Notes: generated from the letters alone by a model not told the origin. Positions 1 through 12,205 are shown, counted from the first letter of the stretch. The stretch: DNA of 64,000 bases from Boesenbergia rotunda (GCA_024364735.1 JAGFNQ010004737.1:62001-126000); one strand, 5' to 3'. Program-made: numbers and translations.

Positions 1-42
1 ACCTTATCAGGTATACCCTAAATGCTTTCCCAAGAAATACTC

Positions 43-3000
43 TGTAACGCCCGTCTTTTTCCAGACCTTATGGTGTGGTGAGAGACGGCGTTACGCTAAC
101 ATACATATAGGCATATGAACATCGTAATGCAGCGGAATAATTTAAAACTTTATACCTACATGCAACTAACACTTGAATCATGTACACATGCCTTAACTAT
201 CATTCCTAAACATGGTGACATGGTAACATAGCATATTAACATCATACGTAGCATCATGATATAAAAATCACATAAGTCATCCATAAGCAACATAAGTAGC
301 AAGTGTATCAAACCATCATAAGTATAGCATAAGACTTAAGAGGACAATGCAAAATATAGAACATGTGACAAGTATAAATATTAAAAGCTTTTCTTTTTCT
401 TCTGTCATGTCACAGCCACACACACACTCTTGCCCCTCCTGCTGCTTCCCTTAATATCCTCTTGCTTGATCTGCGGTATAAGGAAGTAAAACTATAAGCA
501 CATAGGCTTAGTAAGACTCTTTCCTACTCACTAAAACCATACATCGCATACATAAAACATATAACATGCTTAACATATAGAAGTTCTTGATACAAAACAT
601 AGGTATATAAAATACTTAACATAGCAAGGTTTTTGACTTAAACATAAACATAACATGGCATGGTTCTTGACATAAACATAAACATAACATGGAATGGTTC
701 TTGACATAAACATAAACATATGAAATACTTAACATGGCATGGTTCTTGACATAAACATAAACATATGAAATACATAACATGACATGGTTCTTGGCATAAA
801 CATAAACATATGAAATACTTAACATGGCATGGTTCTTATCATAAACATAAACATATGAAATACTTAACATGGAGTAGATGCATAACATGAATGGATGCAT
901 GAGTCAAATGCATATAACATAAGGATGCTTATTTGAAAATCATACTTATAAATACTTAAACATAATCATAACATCATTGGGGGTCCCCGGCTTGTACCAC
1001 ATACATACATCATATGTGCGCATCCCTAAGTAAATACGAGGTAGCTAGTCTCAACCTACTAGGGTAGGAACAGCTACGGTAGTTCCAAAAACCGAGGCGT
1101 TCTTAAGGTGCCCATCCCTGTTGGACAGCTACGGTAGTCCCAAAACCGTGGACAGCTACGGTGGTCCAGAATTAAGGCGTTCTTAAGGTGCCCATCCCTT
1201 GGACCCTTACTTCGGTCTGGTACAAGCCCATTCATAAAGTAAAATAACTTCACATGTTTCATCATTCATAGAACATACATAGCATACTTAAAGACATGAA
1301 CATAACCTTGTTACATGAAGCATGACATAAAGCATACTTGGCATTTCATCATTCATACTTAATTCATAACATCATTATGCCCTAAAGGCATAAACATTAT
1401 CTTCATTCTTCATCTTCATCATAAGACATGACATACATACATAGTTATGTCTTAAGGCATAAACCTCATCTTAGTTCATAAAGTTTGCATGATCATGGTA
1501 CATAAGGTAAGCATGCATTTCATACATAGTACATGTCACTTAGCATACATAATCATAGTATCTATCATAAGCGTGCATGGGTAGGATTCATATGAACATG
1601 ATACATACTACCTAGGTTCATGGCATTCAACATAGAACATGCATAAGTCTACTTAACCATATATCTATCATAGGCGTTTAACTTAAAATATGGATCATTT
1701 TACACAAACATGAGACCTTCTTCATAACATATGTGTTCATGGCTTAGAACTTAAAACATTCGTGAATGAAACCTACTAAACATGGTACCTAACATAAACA
1801 TACAAAATCATGAAGCATAGCACTTAAGGTTAGGGTTTTAGGTAACATAAAATTCATACCACATGCTTGAACCTATATATATACATCATAATAAGCCATA
1901 AACAAGTATTCTTGAAACCCTAACTCAACCTAAACCCTAATTGGGGTGCTTGGCCGAAAGTTGGAAGAAGAGGGATCCTAACATATAAGATACCACAAGT
2001 GAAGAAAAACTCATACATTACATACTATGCCATAGGAAGCCATTAGAACCCATGATTAGGGCTAACCCTAAGTTTTAGCCCTACAAATTGACCTTGGCCG
2101 AAACCCTATAGGGTCCCAAGTACATGAAAAAAATTCATACAATTCCCAATTTACATCTAACACCTTACATACAACACCATAGGAAACCATTAGAACCTTT
2201 GCTTGGAGTTAGCCCTAACTCCTTGCCCTATAACCTAACTTGGCCGAAACTTACAAGGGTCTTAAGGCATGTAAAAATTCACATAAATCACCATTAACAT
2301 CCCTTGTATCATGAGAAAATATAAGAAATATTATTAGAGAGTTAGATCCAATCCTAACCATGGAAACATGTTGGTGGCCGAAACTTGTATAGGGCTTTAG
2401 GGTGCTACAAAATTTCCCCAAGTCATAATTTATACTTTATTTATCATAAGAAAACATTAGGGAGCATGAGTGAGGGTTTACATCATCCCCAAACCTAAAT
2501 ACAAGGCTTGGCCGAAACCCTAGAACCAAAACCTCGTGGTTTTCTCAACTTAGATCCTAAACACAAACTTATATCATGATAGACATCAAGGAAAACAATT
2601 ATACCATAGGTGAGGGAGTCTTACCCTTGGTGTCTTGGTTATAGACCCTAAATAGAGAAGAGGATGAAGACCTTGTTGTCCCTTGATCACCCCTAGCCCT
2701 TGTAGCCTTGTAGGAAGCCTTGGATCTTCAAGATTAAAGTCTTCTTGTGAAGCTTCTCCAAGGGAAAACCCCTTGTGGGTTTCGGCTAGAAGGAGGAAGA
2801 AGAGGGAGAGAAAGAGCTTTGGTGGAAGAAGAAAACAAATAACTTAAGTGCTAAGTTGTCTCTTCCCTTCCCCTCTCTTTTATACTAAATGAAGGGGCAA
2901 GTGAAGGGACATGGTGTCTCTTCTCATGGTGACCCTTCACTTCCTTAAGCCTTAACCAAATATCCTCTTCATTCTCTAGTAGCACTCCCTTGCTAGGTGA

Positions 3001-3362
3001 ATTGGTTAGTATATGCATGGTGATACACTAGGTCCAAGGTTCAATCCTTGGTGCATGCACTTCTTTTTATTACTTTTATAATTATTTTTTTCCAAGGCCC
3101 ATATAAGAGCCCACTAAGGCTTATGTTAATATTTCTAATTGAAATCCATTTCCATTCATGATAACATTTTTGCCTAAGGTCCCCTAATAGCCATGGTATT
3201 AGAAGGGCCCATGTAAGGTTCATACTACTTCCTAATCTATATCGAAAATCATGGATAATCATGCTAAGGTTCATACTAATGTCCCTATGTTCCTCGAGAA
3301 TTTATCTAGGCATGATCAATATTTTAAAGAAAATATTGAGTAAATTTTTACGGGTCGTTACA
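43..3362 (-). mobile_element. Solo LTR of a Ty3/gypsy-type element
   Basis: The segment starts TGTAACGCCCG and ends CGGGTCGTTACA, so it has TG...CA ends with extended inverted termini. A perfect 5-bp target duplication TACTC flanks it (38-42 and 3363-3367), inside the gag of element A. At 3320 bp it has no coding region, primer site or polypurine tract, so it is a solo LTR. Its ends, a block resembling 42650-42790, and repeated TGGCCGAAAC motifs match the LTR of gypsy G in the same reading direction. That gives minus orientation. A minus-strand TATA-like box lies near 2876-2890. It is a diverged family rather than a copy of G. Confidence 0.88.
616..880. repeat. Minisatellite of about 50-58 bp in solo LTR
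   Basis: About five imperfect tandem units contain CATGGTTCTTGACATAAACA followed by ATATGAAATACTTAA. The array creates a spurious repetitive ORF on the minus strand. Confidence 0.8.
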
Positions 3363-4539
3363 TACTCTGTGGGCATCTATGGTAGATGCTTACAAGGCTT
3401 CTAGGGATCTTTCTAAAATTAAATTAGAAGAATTATTTTCAGAATTGGAATTACACGAGCATACTAACTGCACTTTGGCCAAGAAGGGTATTGCTTTTCT
3501 TGCAGGAAAAGCCCAAGGAAAGGTGGCCAAGAAAAAGCCTCAACCTGTACCCGAGTTAGACTCAGACTCAGAAGACAGTGAAGGGGATCAACCCAAGCTG
3601 GTTCGGCTAGCCCGGGACTACTACAAGGAGCTGAAGCATCAGAAAAACAGAAGAAAAGCCAGCCGAAAGAAGGAAGATCTGTTGGTGCTTGGATGGCTAG
3701 AGGGGGGGGGGGGTGAATGCAGCCAGACACAAAACTTAGCTTCTTTGAAAACTTCTACACTTAGGGTTAGTAGCAGCAGCGGAAGAAAATAATACAAGTA
3801 TAAATGCAGAAATGAAAAACAAACCAAAACGCTAACAAGGATCGTTTACAAGGTTCGGGGATAACTTGCCCCTACTCCTTGGCGTGCCCATGAGGTGGGT
3901 GATCCCTTGATCGTCGCCAGATCAAGCCCTTGTGAACCCCGGATAGTGATAGCCTCCTTCTCGGTGGAGAAACCTCTCCACAATCGATCTCAAGAAGATA
4001 CAAGATAAGCTCACGAGACACTAGAAGGAAAAAGCTCACAAGTATGCAGCAAAACACTTAAGCACGAAGCAACAGAGAGCACAAGCACAGACCAGCCAAA
4101 CTCCTCAAGTTTTCTGTCTATTCCCCGCTTTCGCTCCTCTACTTCCAGCTTCGTCTTAAGCTTCTGCTCCCATCACCAAGCTCTCCATCAGCATCCACTG
4201 AAGCCACAGCCTGACCCCCTGACTCCCTGAGCACTCAGTCCACTGAAAACCTCTCCAGCTGAGCCTCCGTTAGTTGCCAGCGGCGCATCAGAAGCCGTTG
4301 AGACCTGAAACGAGTAAACAGACAAACCTGCACCATGGAAAGTCCTCAGTTGACTCTCCTCCATGGTTTGAATCCTCCCTGTATTACCTGCACACTCATC
4401 AGAAGCTTAGCAAACATATCTCAAAGAAATCACAGTGTATCAGAGAAAGCGCAGAGAAAACAGACGTGATCAGAGCTTCTGATATCGATTTCAAATTAAA
4501 GTTACAGCTACTGATCGATCACCAGACCGATCAGAGAGG

Positions 4540-5060
4540 ACCCTGATCGGTCACCAGACCGATCAGGGATAACCCTAACCGATCAGGCTCAAGCCTGATC
4601 GGTCCAGAGTGAGAAAAGAAGAATCACGAACTGACCCTGATCAGTCACCAGCAGTCTGCTTGCCACAACCCGCAGGAACTACATGCCTGATCGGTCACCA
4701 AAACTATCAGAGTGTGCCCTGATCAGTCTGGTGACCGATCAGGTCACTCCCTGACCGATCGGGAGCCATCCTGATCGGTCATAATGAGGAACTCACGATA
4801 TTGATCGTTTACCAGAACGATCAGAAGCTCTCCCTGATCGGTTACCAGACCGATCAGGAGCCGAACAGAATCCTTTCTGTTCTCTCACTGATCGGTCACC
4901 AGACCGATCAGGAGTCAAACAGAAACCAAACAACCTTTCTGTTCTCTCCCTGATCGGTCACCAGACCGATCAGACTTCTCAGGATCGGTCACCAGACCGA
5001 TCCACAGAGGGAGTTTGTGCCAACTTCCTTGATCAGTCACCAGACCGATCCAGAGACTTC
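4540..5060. repeat. GATCGGTC/GACCGATC palindrome array
   Basis: About a dozen copies of an inverted repeat with arms CTGATCGGTC and GACCGATCAG around a 4-nt loop (ACCA) are spread over 520 bp of this solo LTR. The same array lies at 35876-36540 in the LTR of element C and at 62680-62815. Confidence 0.9.
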
Positions 5061-5166
5061 CAAATCAACTATAAGTCAAGAGAATAGGTTCCCTAACCTT
5101 CTCTGACTCATGCTCAGTCCCCCGGACCAAGACTCCGCTCCCAGCTTCACTCACCGGGACTTCGTT

Positions 5167-5505
5167 CAACCTAGCATCCCAAGCTAGGACCTGGCTTCAC
5201 TCACTAGGATTTCCATCACCTAGCTTCCCAAGCTAGGACCTAGCTTCACTCACCAGGATTTCCATCACCTAGCTTCCCAAGCTAGGACCTGGCTTCACTC
5301 ACCAGAATTTCCATCACCTAGCTTCCCAAGCTAGGACCTGGCTTCACTCACCAGGATTTCCATCACCTAGCTTCCCAAGCAAGGACCTGGCTTCACTCAC
5401 CAGGATTTCCATCACCTAGCTTCCCAAGCTAGGACCTGGCTTCACTCACCAGGATTTTCATCACCTAGCTTCCCAAGCTAAGACCTAGCTTCAGTCACTA
5501 GGATT
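5167..5505. repeat. 49-bp tandem repeat with CCTAGC/GCTAGG hairpins
   Basis: About seven units of 49 bp, each containing CTAGCTTCCCAAGCTAGG and GGCTTCACTCACCAGG, lie near the U3 end of this reversed solo LTR. Confidence 0.88.
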
Positions 5506-6763
5506 TCATGCCCAGTCCCCGACTAGGACTTAATCCAAATTCGCTCAACCAAACTTAAATCGTTGTCAACACCAAAACAACAATCGGGCCAGACTGCATC
5601 AACAAGATCCAGCTGAACCCTCAACATCTAAAACCAAATCAAATGTGACCTGCTACGAATGCAACAAGAAGGGACACTATAAATCGGAGTGCCCTAATCT
5701 AACAGAAGCGAAGAAGACTCGAAGGAAGAAGGCTCTTCAAGCCACGTGGGACGAATCTTTTTCTGAAGAAGAAGAAGAGGCCCCACAATCGAACCTTCTC
5801 GCCTTGACTACTTCAGAAGACATCGACACCGAATCAGAATCGGAGTCGGACGACGGAAGGCTCACAATTTCAGAGAACGACAAAATAACTGTAAGTGGTT
5901 ACTCTGAGTTGAATTATCAAAGTTAATTGCTTACCTATCTCGTAACTTGGCGAAAGCCAAAATCCTAGTCGAGTCCCTCTGACAGGAAGTAAAACTTCTG
6001 AAAGAGGGAGCTGACTCTAGATCTTTGACCGAGAAGGTTCAAGAAGGAACCTCTACTCAAGTTGAAAAGCTTGAGAAAGAGAACTCCTCCTTGAAAACTC
6101 AAGTCAAGGATCTTAGAGCGGCTTTAGAACGATTCACTTCGGGTTCCAAGGGTCTTGACATGATCCTTGGAAAACAGAAGTCTGTTCTAAATCGATCTGG
6201 GTTAGGGTATCGAACCAAGTCGAGACAAAGGTCATACTATGATGTGTTGAACCAATCTATGTAGGACCGGTGCTGTCGATAGAGGGGGGTGAATATCGAC
6301 TGTGAAAATCTCTCACGGAAACTTCGTAGAAAACTTGGATCGTTCTAGACTTAGAACGTTAGTAGCATAACGGAAAAGTAAATACAGAAAAATAACAATA
6401 AGGCAGACACGCGGGGATTTATTTACTTGGTTCCCGACCCCCAAGGTCAGTACGTCCATGACCTATGTACTCGGCGTGAGTCCACTATTGGTCTCCTTTC
6501 CAAAATTTCTGGAGGCGGAGAAAACCCGTCTTACAGTTGATTTACAAGTAAAAAGATAAATAAACTGAATTACAGAATGTAAATCAAACCAAAATAACTT
6601 ATGTCGAAGCGTCAGCCGATCTGGACCTCCGAAGTGCCGCGCACTTCCTCCTGGAGCCTCCCGGTCGTAGAGCCTCGTCTTTAGCGCGTTGTCGTCGATC
6701 AGAATGATCAGAATAGCTCTAAGCAATTGTATCTCAAGCAGAGGGGTCGAAGCCCCTTATATA

Positions 6764-8967
6764 TGTTAGTGATATGAGAGAAGTGTCCTAAGGCAATCGC
6801 CTTATGATTGTAATCATTTATTTTAATAAATGAATATTCACTATTTGAGTATACATGTTTGTGTATTGGATTGAGATCTTAAACTAATTTACTGAATGTC
6901 CGCAATATAATTCACAGCATGAGAGAATTTATGATGAATTCACAACTAGTGATTATCTCTACATGTGCAATTGTGAAGTATTGAAATTGTCCCTGGTCGA
7001 TGAATTGATAAATACGGACACTATCAATTCTGTTGAGACTAGCATGGGTTATTCTCTAATCAGTTGATTCTCACTGGCTGGTGACATTGAGATGTCTAGA
7101 GATAAACATGAATGCCAGTTACGGGAACTAGTTCATTGGAGTGACTGGCTGTAAAACTTCATATGGTAGTCTACATACAGATATGTCAGTGAAGTTCTTA
7201 CTGCAGCTTAAGTATGATATTCCTTTGACTTGCGGTGTTCAAGTCATCTTGGTCATGGAGACTTATACTTTGACATCTTAAGCAAACATCTCCAAGGTGG
7301 TGTGGACCTAGGATGATTGGGTATAAGCCGAAGTGCCCGAAGATGTTTGAATTGCCTACAAAGGATTCACCACTCCTTGCGAGGAGATGTATACGCAAGG
7401 CCTATCGTCGGATCGTTACTCGAAGCCTCTGGCCAGAGCATGACATGTTCAGAGTATGAATCTCTTAAATACATGAGAGTAATTAGAATCCGTAGGACGA
7501 GAAAACGTTACTTGGGCTAGGTGTGATGTAGTCAGCCTAGTGGGGACTGACACACATAGACCATGTCCTGAACCAAGTGGGTATATGATGCTGAAGGGAA
7601 TGGGGCACGATTCATTATAGCTGCTGAAGGGTTTCAGAATTATTTCTGAGGTCAACCGTTGATCTTTCGATTAATTGGGGATCATGATGTACTACTAGGT
7701 GCCACTCATGATCGTTCTATAATTGATTAATTATATACGGCCAACATAAATCAAAAGCCTATTTAGTCACACGCACTACGAGTAATCCGAGGGATTTAAA
7801 ACGACTTGAAAATTGAATTTTCCAATCAAGAGAGATTAAGTTTGGTTGAGCCAAACGATAAGTCGAATCTGAATTTTTCAGAGACGCATCGGAAGCATAA
7901 AATGGCTGTCTTTTGAAGACTTAATAGATGAATTAAATAAGTTTAATTCATTGGGGCTTGGCTTGGATGGGCCGGCCAAAGAGGGCCTCCATCCCCTTTG
8001 CTTGGCCGGCCACAACAAAGGGAGAGAACCAAGTTTTTGGTTCAATTTATAAAATAGACCAAGTGTGGTTTGTTTTATAAAATTATGGATGATATAAATT
8101 TTTATATAATAAACCAAGGTTTGGTTTATTTTTTATGGAAATTAAAATGAACCATGGATTGGTTTATTTTATAAAATCAATCATGGATTGATTTACCATG
8201 ATAAGAAAATTTATTCCATAGGAGAGAAGAGACTTGATTGATTTTTTATCATGAATTAAATATGATTTTAACCATGATATAAAATCAAACTTGGCATGAT
8301 GGAATAAGTTATTCCATATTTGAGAGGTTTGATGGTTGAGAGGTCACTATATAAAGGACCCAAGGCAAGGCTTGGGTGACAATCATAGAGATGATGGCAT
8401 AGGCCCTTTCCCTGCCCTTTCCCAGCCCCAAGAAGGAGCACCAGCCGGCCGCCCCTGCCCTTTCCCTGCCGACCACCACCTGCTGCTAGAAGAAGGTGCT
8501 GCCGGAATTAGAGTTTGCCGCAAGGATCTTTTTGCCGCAAGCCTCTTCTTTTTCTTCTTCTGAATTTTGATTCCGACCATCCTTTTGTGGTTAGTCTTCC
8601 GACTTCTCTCTTGGTTTTTCTTGTCACGTTCTCGGAGAATCTAGTAGTTCTCGAGAACACGAAAATCGTGGCTTTGCGAAGTCATCCCAAAGATACTCGG
8701 TGTGGACGCGAATAGAGGCGGAGCTTCCAAGGGACGCTTACGGTTGGATCTCATCCCTTCCTTCGAGTTACGCGAGGTAATACGTAAATTAGTTTATGTT
8801 TCTGTGAAAGATTAAATATATGATCATGTCTACACAAGATAAAATTGCATGCTTAGATGTGTGGTTAAATGATTTAGAGAAATTATTTATGCTAAATCTT
8901 CCGCTGCACGTAATTAATTTTGAAATTACGAACCCGCATCCATGTCAACATGCACCTGGTCCCAACA
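6764..8967 (+). mobile_element. Solo LTR of copia D family, nested in the E LTR
   Basis: It starts TGTTAGTGATATGAG and ends GGTCCCAACA like the LTRs of copia D (49283-51709 and 58095-60521), and carries a perfect target duplication ATATA (6759-6763 and 8968-8972). At 2204 bp it is shorter than the 2427-bp D LTRs and visibly diverged. Its own TATA box is near 8348-8357 (CTATATAAAGG). No primer site or coding region is present. Confidence 0.93.
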
Positions 8968-8974
8968 ATATAGT

Positions 8975-9295
8975 GCTCCAGGGGGCGCCCTGGACGTCGG
9001 GGGCGCCCCTATCGACTCGGTCAAACCTTATCCCCGCGCCGACCTCGCCGCGGCTGATAAAACCTCTGACCAGGGCGCCCCGGATCGGACCTCCTGGGCA
9101 CCTAGCTTGAACCTAGTCAAAGCTAATCTCCTTCTTCGAACTCGCAGTAGCAAAACAGCTTTGAACCCGGGCGCCCCGGACCTCCTGGGCGCCCCCATCA
9201 ATGTGGGTGCCTAGCTTCATGCCTTTCAACCCAACACTGGGTTTTAGGCTTTGACTGGGGGCACCCCCATCATTCTGGGTGCCCTGCTTGGCTGG
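8975..9295. repeat. GGCGCC-rich repeats in E LTR
   Basis: Repeated GGGCGCCC-type palindromes (for example 8983, 9001, 9078, 9170, 9188) are spaced irregularly just upstream of the E LTR TATA box in its reading direction. Confidence 0.8.
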
Positions 9296-9530
9296 ATTCC
9301 AGCCCCAATGTATGTTATTTGCCTGCTTTGTCTTCCGTTCTAGGTACCTGCAAGATACAAAAATACAAAGCAAATATACACACATTCTTAATCTTAAGGA
9401 CTTGGTTCTGACTTCGGATTTCCACGAAACCCTAGGTTGAATCGACGTATGTTCCCACTCCCGAGAACGCGCCTTTCACCTACTCCTCTCAGGAGACGGT
9501 TACCACCCAGTCCTTCGGGTGGACTTTTGC

Positions 9531-9828
9531 CCAGCAACCCTTCGCCAGGTGCCTAGCAGCCCTTCGCCAAGTCTTCAATGCCTAGCAGTCCTTCGCCAGG
9601 TGCCTAGCAGCCCTTCGCTAGGTTTTCGATGCCTAACAGCCCATCGCTAGGTGCCCAGCAGCCCTTCACCAGGTCTTAGGGTTTCTATGCCTAGCAGCCC
9701 TTCTCTAGGTGCCCAGCAGCCATTCGCCAGGTCTTAGGGTTTCGATGCCTAGCAGCCCTTCGCTAGGTGCCCAGTAGCCCTTCGCCAGGTCTTAGGGTTT
9801 CGATGCCTAGCAGCCCTTCGCTAGGACT
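9531..9828. repeat. CCTAGC/GCTAGG short tandem repeats in E LTR
   Basis: Repeated units of about 25-60 bp contain GCCTAGCAGCCCTTCGC followed by CAGGT or TAGGT. CCTAGC and GCTAGG form hairpins with 7-8 nt loops. This is the counterpart of 16340-16620 in B. Confidence 0.85.
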
Positions 9829-10131
9829 TTTCTTCCACTTAGGTTACTCCTCCTTTGCTCCCCTTTGTCTGTTCAATGTATCACTGACTTAAGTGTATTG
9901 TCAAACATTAAAACATTTAGAGGGGAACATCATTGATGCAACTTGCACCAACAATCTAGACCCAAAGTTCAGGCATGGATACCCAAACCTTGCCTGAACA
10001 ACCAAGTTGGACCAAACCAGTATTGGATCCCCAAGGACAAGATTCACATCTTGCCTAATCATTATCGTGACCTTAGTCCAGGGGGAGCCAATTTAAAAAC
10101 AATTTTTATAATTAAAATTTTTTTTTCTTAA

Positions 10132-10628
10132 TTTGAATTGCATGCTTGATTGTTTAGTTATTTTCTGCAAATTACTATGCTTAGACCAAGGACTGGTTAG
10201 AATAAGGACTAAAACGATTTAACTGAAATTTGAACAAAATAGTATTGGGCGGAGGTGAGATGATAATACATTAGGGAAGCCATTTTGTCGGAACTAGCCG
10301 AAGCTACCGATCCAAAACCCAAACTAGTTAGACCAAAATATTTCAAGGAGTAACTTGAAGATGGATTTTCAATAAAAGGCTTTGTCAAGGAAAGGGTTGA
10401 TGATCCAATAAGGCTATGGCCAAAGAAGGCCTAATGCCTCGCCAAGACCTAGAAGTCGATTATTGAAAACCAAATTCACTTTATTATTGTCAGATTTGAA
10501 TCTAACACAAATTTCAATTAATCATAGATTCAACCACTTTTTAAATAAATTAAACTATTTTCAAAATTAATCATGTTTTTTTAAAAAATAAAATCTTTAC
10601 TTCTGTTAAAACATGTCTCACAAAACCC
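10132..10628 (+). other. Gag-pol spacer of element A
   Basis: This noncoding stretch follows the gag stop. It matches 19530-20090 of element B closely, including GGAGGTGAGATGATA, GGAACTAGCCGAAGCTACCG and GCCTCGCCAAGACCT. After the Harbinger insertion it continues at 25866-25978 up to the pol coding region. Total length is about 610 bp. It has no long ORF. It could be an intron, a translated-leader equivalent or a structured RNA. Confidence 0.7.
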
Positions 10629-10631
10629 ATA

Positions 10632-10690
10632 GGGTGCATTTGGTTGAGAGTGTTCATTGATAACCTTGGTTATTCATCCAAGGTTATCAA
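10632..10690 (+). repeat. Left TIR and subterminal hairpin of Harbinger
   Basis: The TIR is followed by a perfect inverted repeat, TTGATAACCTTGG (10657-10669) and CCAAGGTTATCAA (10678-10690), with an 8-nt loop. The GATAACCTTGG part also belongs to the TIR shared with the right end. Confidence 0.9.
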
Positions 10691-10989
10691 TAAAACCCTT
10701 GTTTGGTTTAGGTAATGAAAAATTCCCAGGTAATCAAATATACCTGCCACATCAGCAAAAGGGGTCATATAACCCGGAATTAGAAAACCAAGGGAAAGCT
10801 TGGTTTTTCTCAATTCCGGGGTTAAGATAGTTTGCTATCCAAAAGTAACCTTCAGTATTTCTTATTTATGACACAAATACCCCTACCAATCAATTTAATT
10901 ACATACTACCTTAATAAATGCTATTTTCTCCCACTCACGCGCCGACTCCGCACGCGACTCCCTCCCGACTCTTTGCTGGAACTCCCTCA

Positions 10990-11130
10990 TGACTCTTCGC
11001 GTTCCAGCGAGCAGAGGCGATTCCCAAGTCCACGGCAGCAGAGGCGATTCACAACTCGATTCACAGCGGCGACTCCTGAGTCCACGCAAGCAGAGGTGAT
11101 TCACAACCCTAGCAGAGGCGATTCACAGCG
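10990..11130. repeat. Subterminal direct repeats AGCAGAGGCGATTC
   Basis: At least four copies of AGCAGAGGYGATTC occur in a GC-rich stretch near the left end of Harbinger. They are candidate transposase or host-factor sites, or simply a repeat in the 5' untranslated leader. Confidence 0.6.
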
Positions 11131-12205
11131 GCGACTCCATGTGACTCCACGCTCCGATTCGAAGGGCGATCACAGCGGCGAGATCCTAGCAGCGCACGAT
11201 CGCAACCTCTAGGTTTTCCTTCCAATCTCTAGAATCTTTGTTCTATGCTACCGTGGTCCATCTCGAGAAAATATTTTTGTGTTCATAGGCATTCATAGGA
11301 TTCCCATCCTTGTTCACAGGATTCCCATGCTTATTTTCATGTTCCTGATTTTTTCACAGGATTCCCATGCTTGTTCTTTCGATTTCCTAATTTTTTCACA
11401 GGCATTCACACTTCCAAGGTGCGAGATTTTAATTCATGTCTCCTATTTTTGTTTAGGTATCATATAATTGGTATCTTTTAATTTGGTAACAGTGGGTATT
11501 TAATTTGGTAGGATTCAATTGAGATTATTGTGCTTTCTAATTAATAATATTTGTTGTGTATTATTCATTTTTTGATTAAGAGAATTCTAATTTGATAGGT
11601 TTTCATTTTCTATGTGAGGTTCTTTTCTTTGCTGTATGATTATTTGATGTTCATCAATTTCATCTTAATTTTCTATTTGGTTAAGAGCTCAATTTAGTTC
11701 TTATCAATTTGGTACTAGAGAAAATAGGAAAACATAGGGCTGCGTTTATGGAAACTGAAATGAAACCTAGAGGACAGAAAAATCTGCCACTGAACCAAAA
11801 TGTCCTCTAGTTTCTCTAGTGGACAGAAAAATCATGAATGTAGCATATAAGCAAATAAGGGTTGGCCAAATGACCTCAGAAAGAGGATATTTAACTGATT
11901 GTTTAAAGGTAAAATTAGTTTCTACTTGTATATGACCTTAGATGTCTGTTCTTTACCTTCCATCCATTTCTACTTGTATATTTATATTTGCCAGTATGTT
12001 ATAAAGCTTAAATTGTTTTTTTCTCTCATTTACTTTAACAGATCAACTTTGTCATTGATGAACATTTGAGGAAATGGTTGTTTTACCACTCATTTTTGTT
12101 TTTATTGCTTTGTCGATCACACTAATTCATCGCTACCTTGATATGGAACCTTGATATGCTTCTAATTAAATATTATTTGTTGCCTTATTTTCATGATAGG
12201 CTAAT

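Larger units (their letters stand above)
3680..5604 (-). mobile_element. Solo LTR of element C family
   Basis: TG...CA ends are present (TGTTGGTGCTTGG at the left, CTGCATCAACA at the right), with a perfect 5-bp target duplication AGATC (3675-3679 and 5605-5609) in the gag of A. Read in reverse complement it corresponds to the 5' LTR of element C (35269-37551). Both share the terminus TGTTGATGCAGTCTGG, the CCTAGC...GCTAGG repeat block, the GATCGGTC palindromes and the C-rich tract close to the 3' end (here a run of Gs at 3702-3713). At 1925 bp it has no internal region, so it is a solo LTR. Confidence 0.92.
6260..9953 (-). mobile_element. Solo LTR of family E (SIRE-like), interrupted
   Basis: Left end TGTAGGACCGG and right end TTGCACCAACA are flanked by a perfect target duplication ATCTA (6255-6259 and 9954-9958) in the gag of A. 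Read in reverse complement it has the layout of the LTRs of A and B: TGTTGGTGCA start, CCTAGC...GCTAGG repeats, an AGGAGTAGGTGA-like motif, GGCGCC repeats, a TATA box, a C-rich tract and a CA end. Removing the nested solo LTR (6764-8967) and one 5-bp duplication leaves 1485 bp, close to the LTRs of B (1401 and 1348 bp). Confidence 0.9.
1..10131 (+). pseudogene. gag: Gag of element A, split by three solo LTRs
   Basis: Gag is the capsid/nucleocapsid polyprotein of the retrotransposon. Coding pieces are 3-42, 3363-3679, 5605-6259 and 9959-10131. They stay in one frame across the first two insertions and match the gag of element B (17878-19529). Visible parts are the capsid C-terminus, an intact CCHC zinc knuckle (CYECNKKGHYKSEC, near 5648-5690), an acidic Ser/Glu-rich stretch, a coiled coil with leucine/lysine heptads (6020-6150) and a C-terminal WIPK motif. 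Besides the insertions there is a frameshift near 5915 and an Arg-to-stop change (TGA 5980-5982). The N-terminal capsid lies left of the window. It is not functional. Confidence 0.85.

Noticed and set aside
616..900. Repetitive 94-residue ORF on the minus strand
   Set aside because: It is a translation of the LTR minisatellite; composition and repetition follow the DNA repeat.
1915..1940. Telomere-like AAACCCTAA strings in the solo LTR
   Set aside because: They are isolated and irregular, not a (CCCTAAA)n run, and occur in LTR sequence with similar A/C-rich motifs.
3003..3052. A real tRNA gene in the gypsy LTR
   Set aside because: Only A- and B-box-like motifs are seen; acceptor and anticodon stems do not form by eye, so it is kept as a weak observation only.
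5167..5505. Regular direct repeats with spacers resembling a CRISPR array
   Set aside because: Units abut, are imperfect, lie inside an LTR with TG...CA ends and target duplications, and no cas-like gene occurs.
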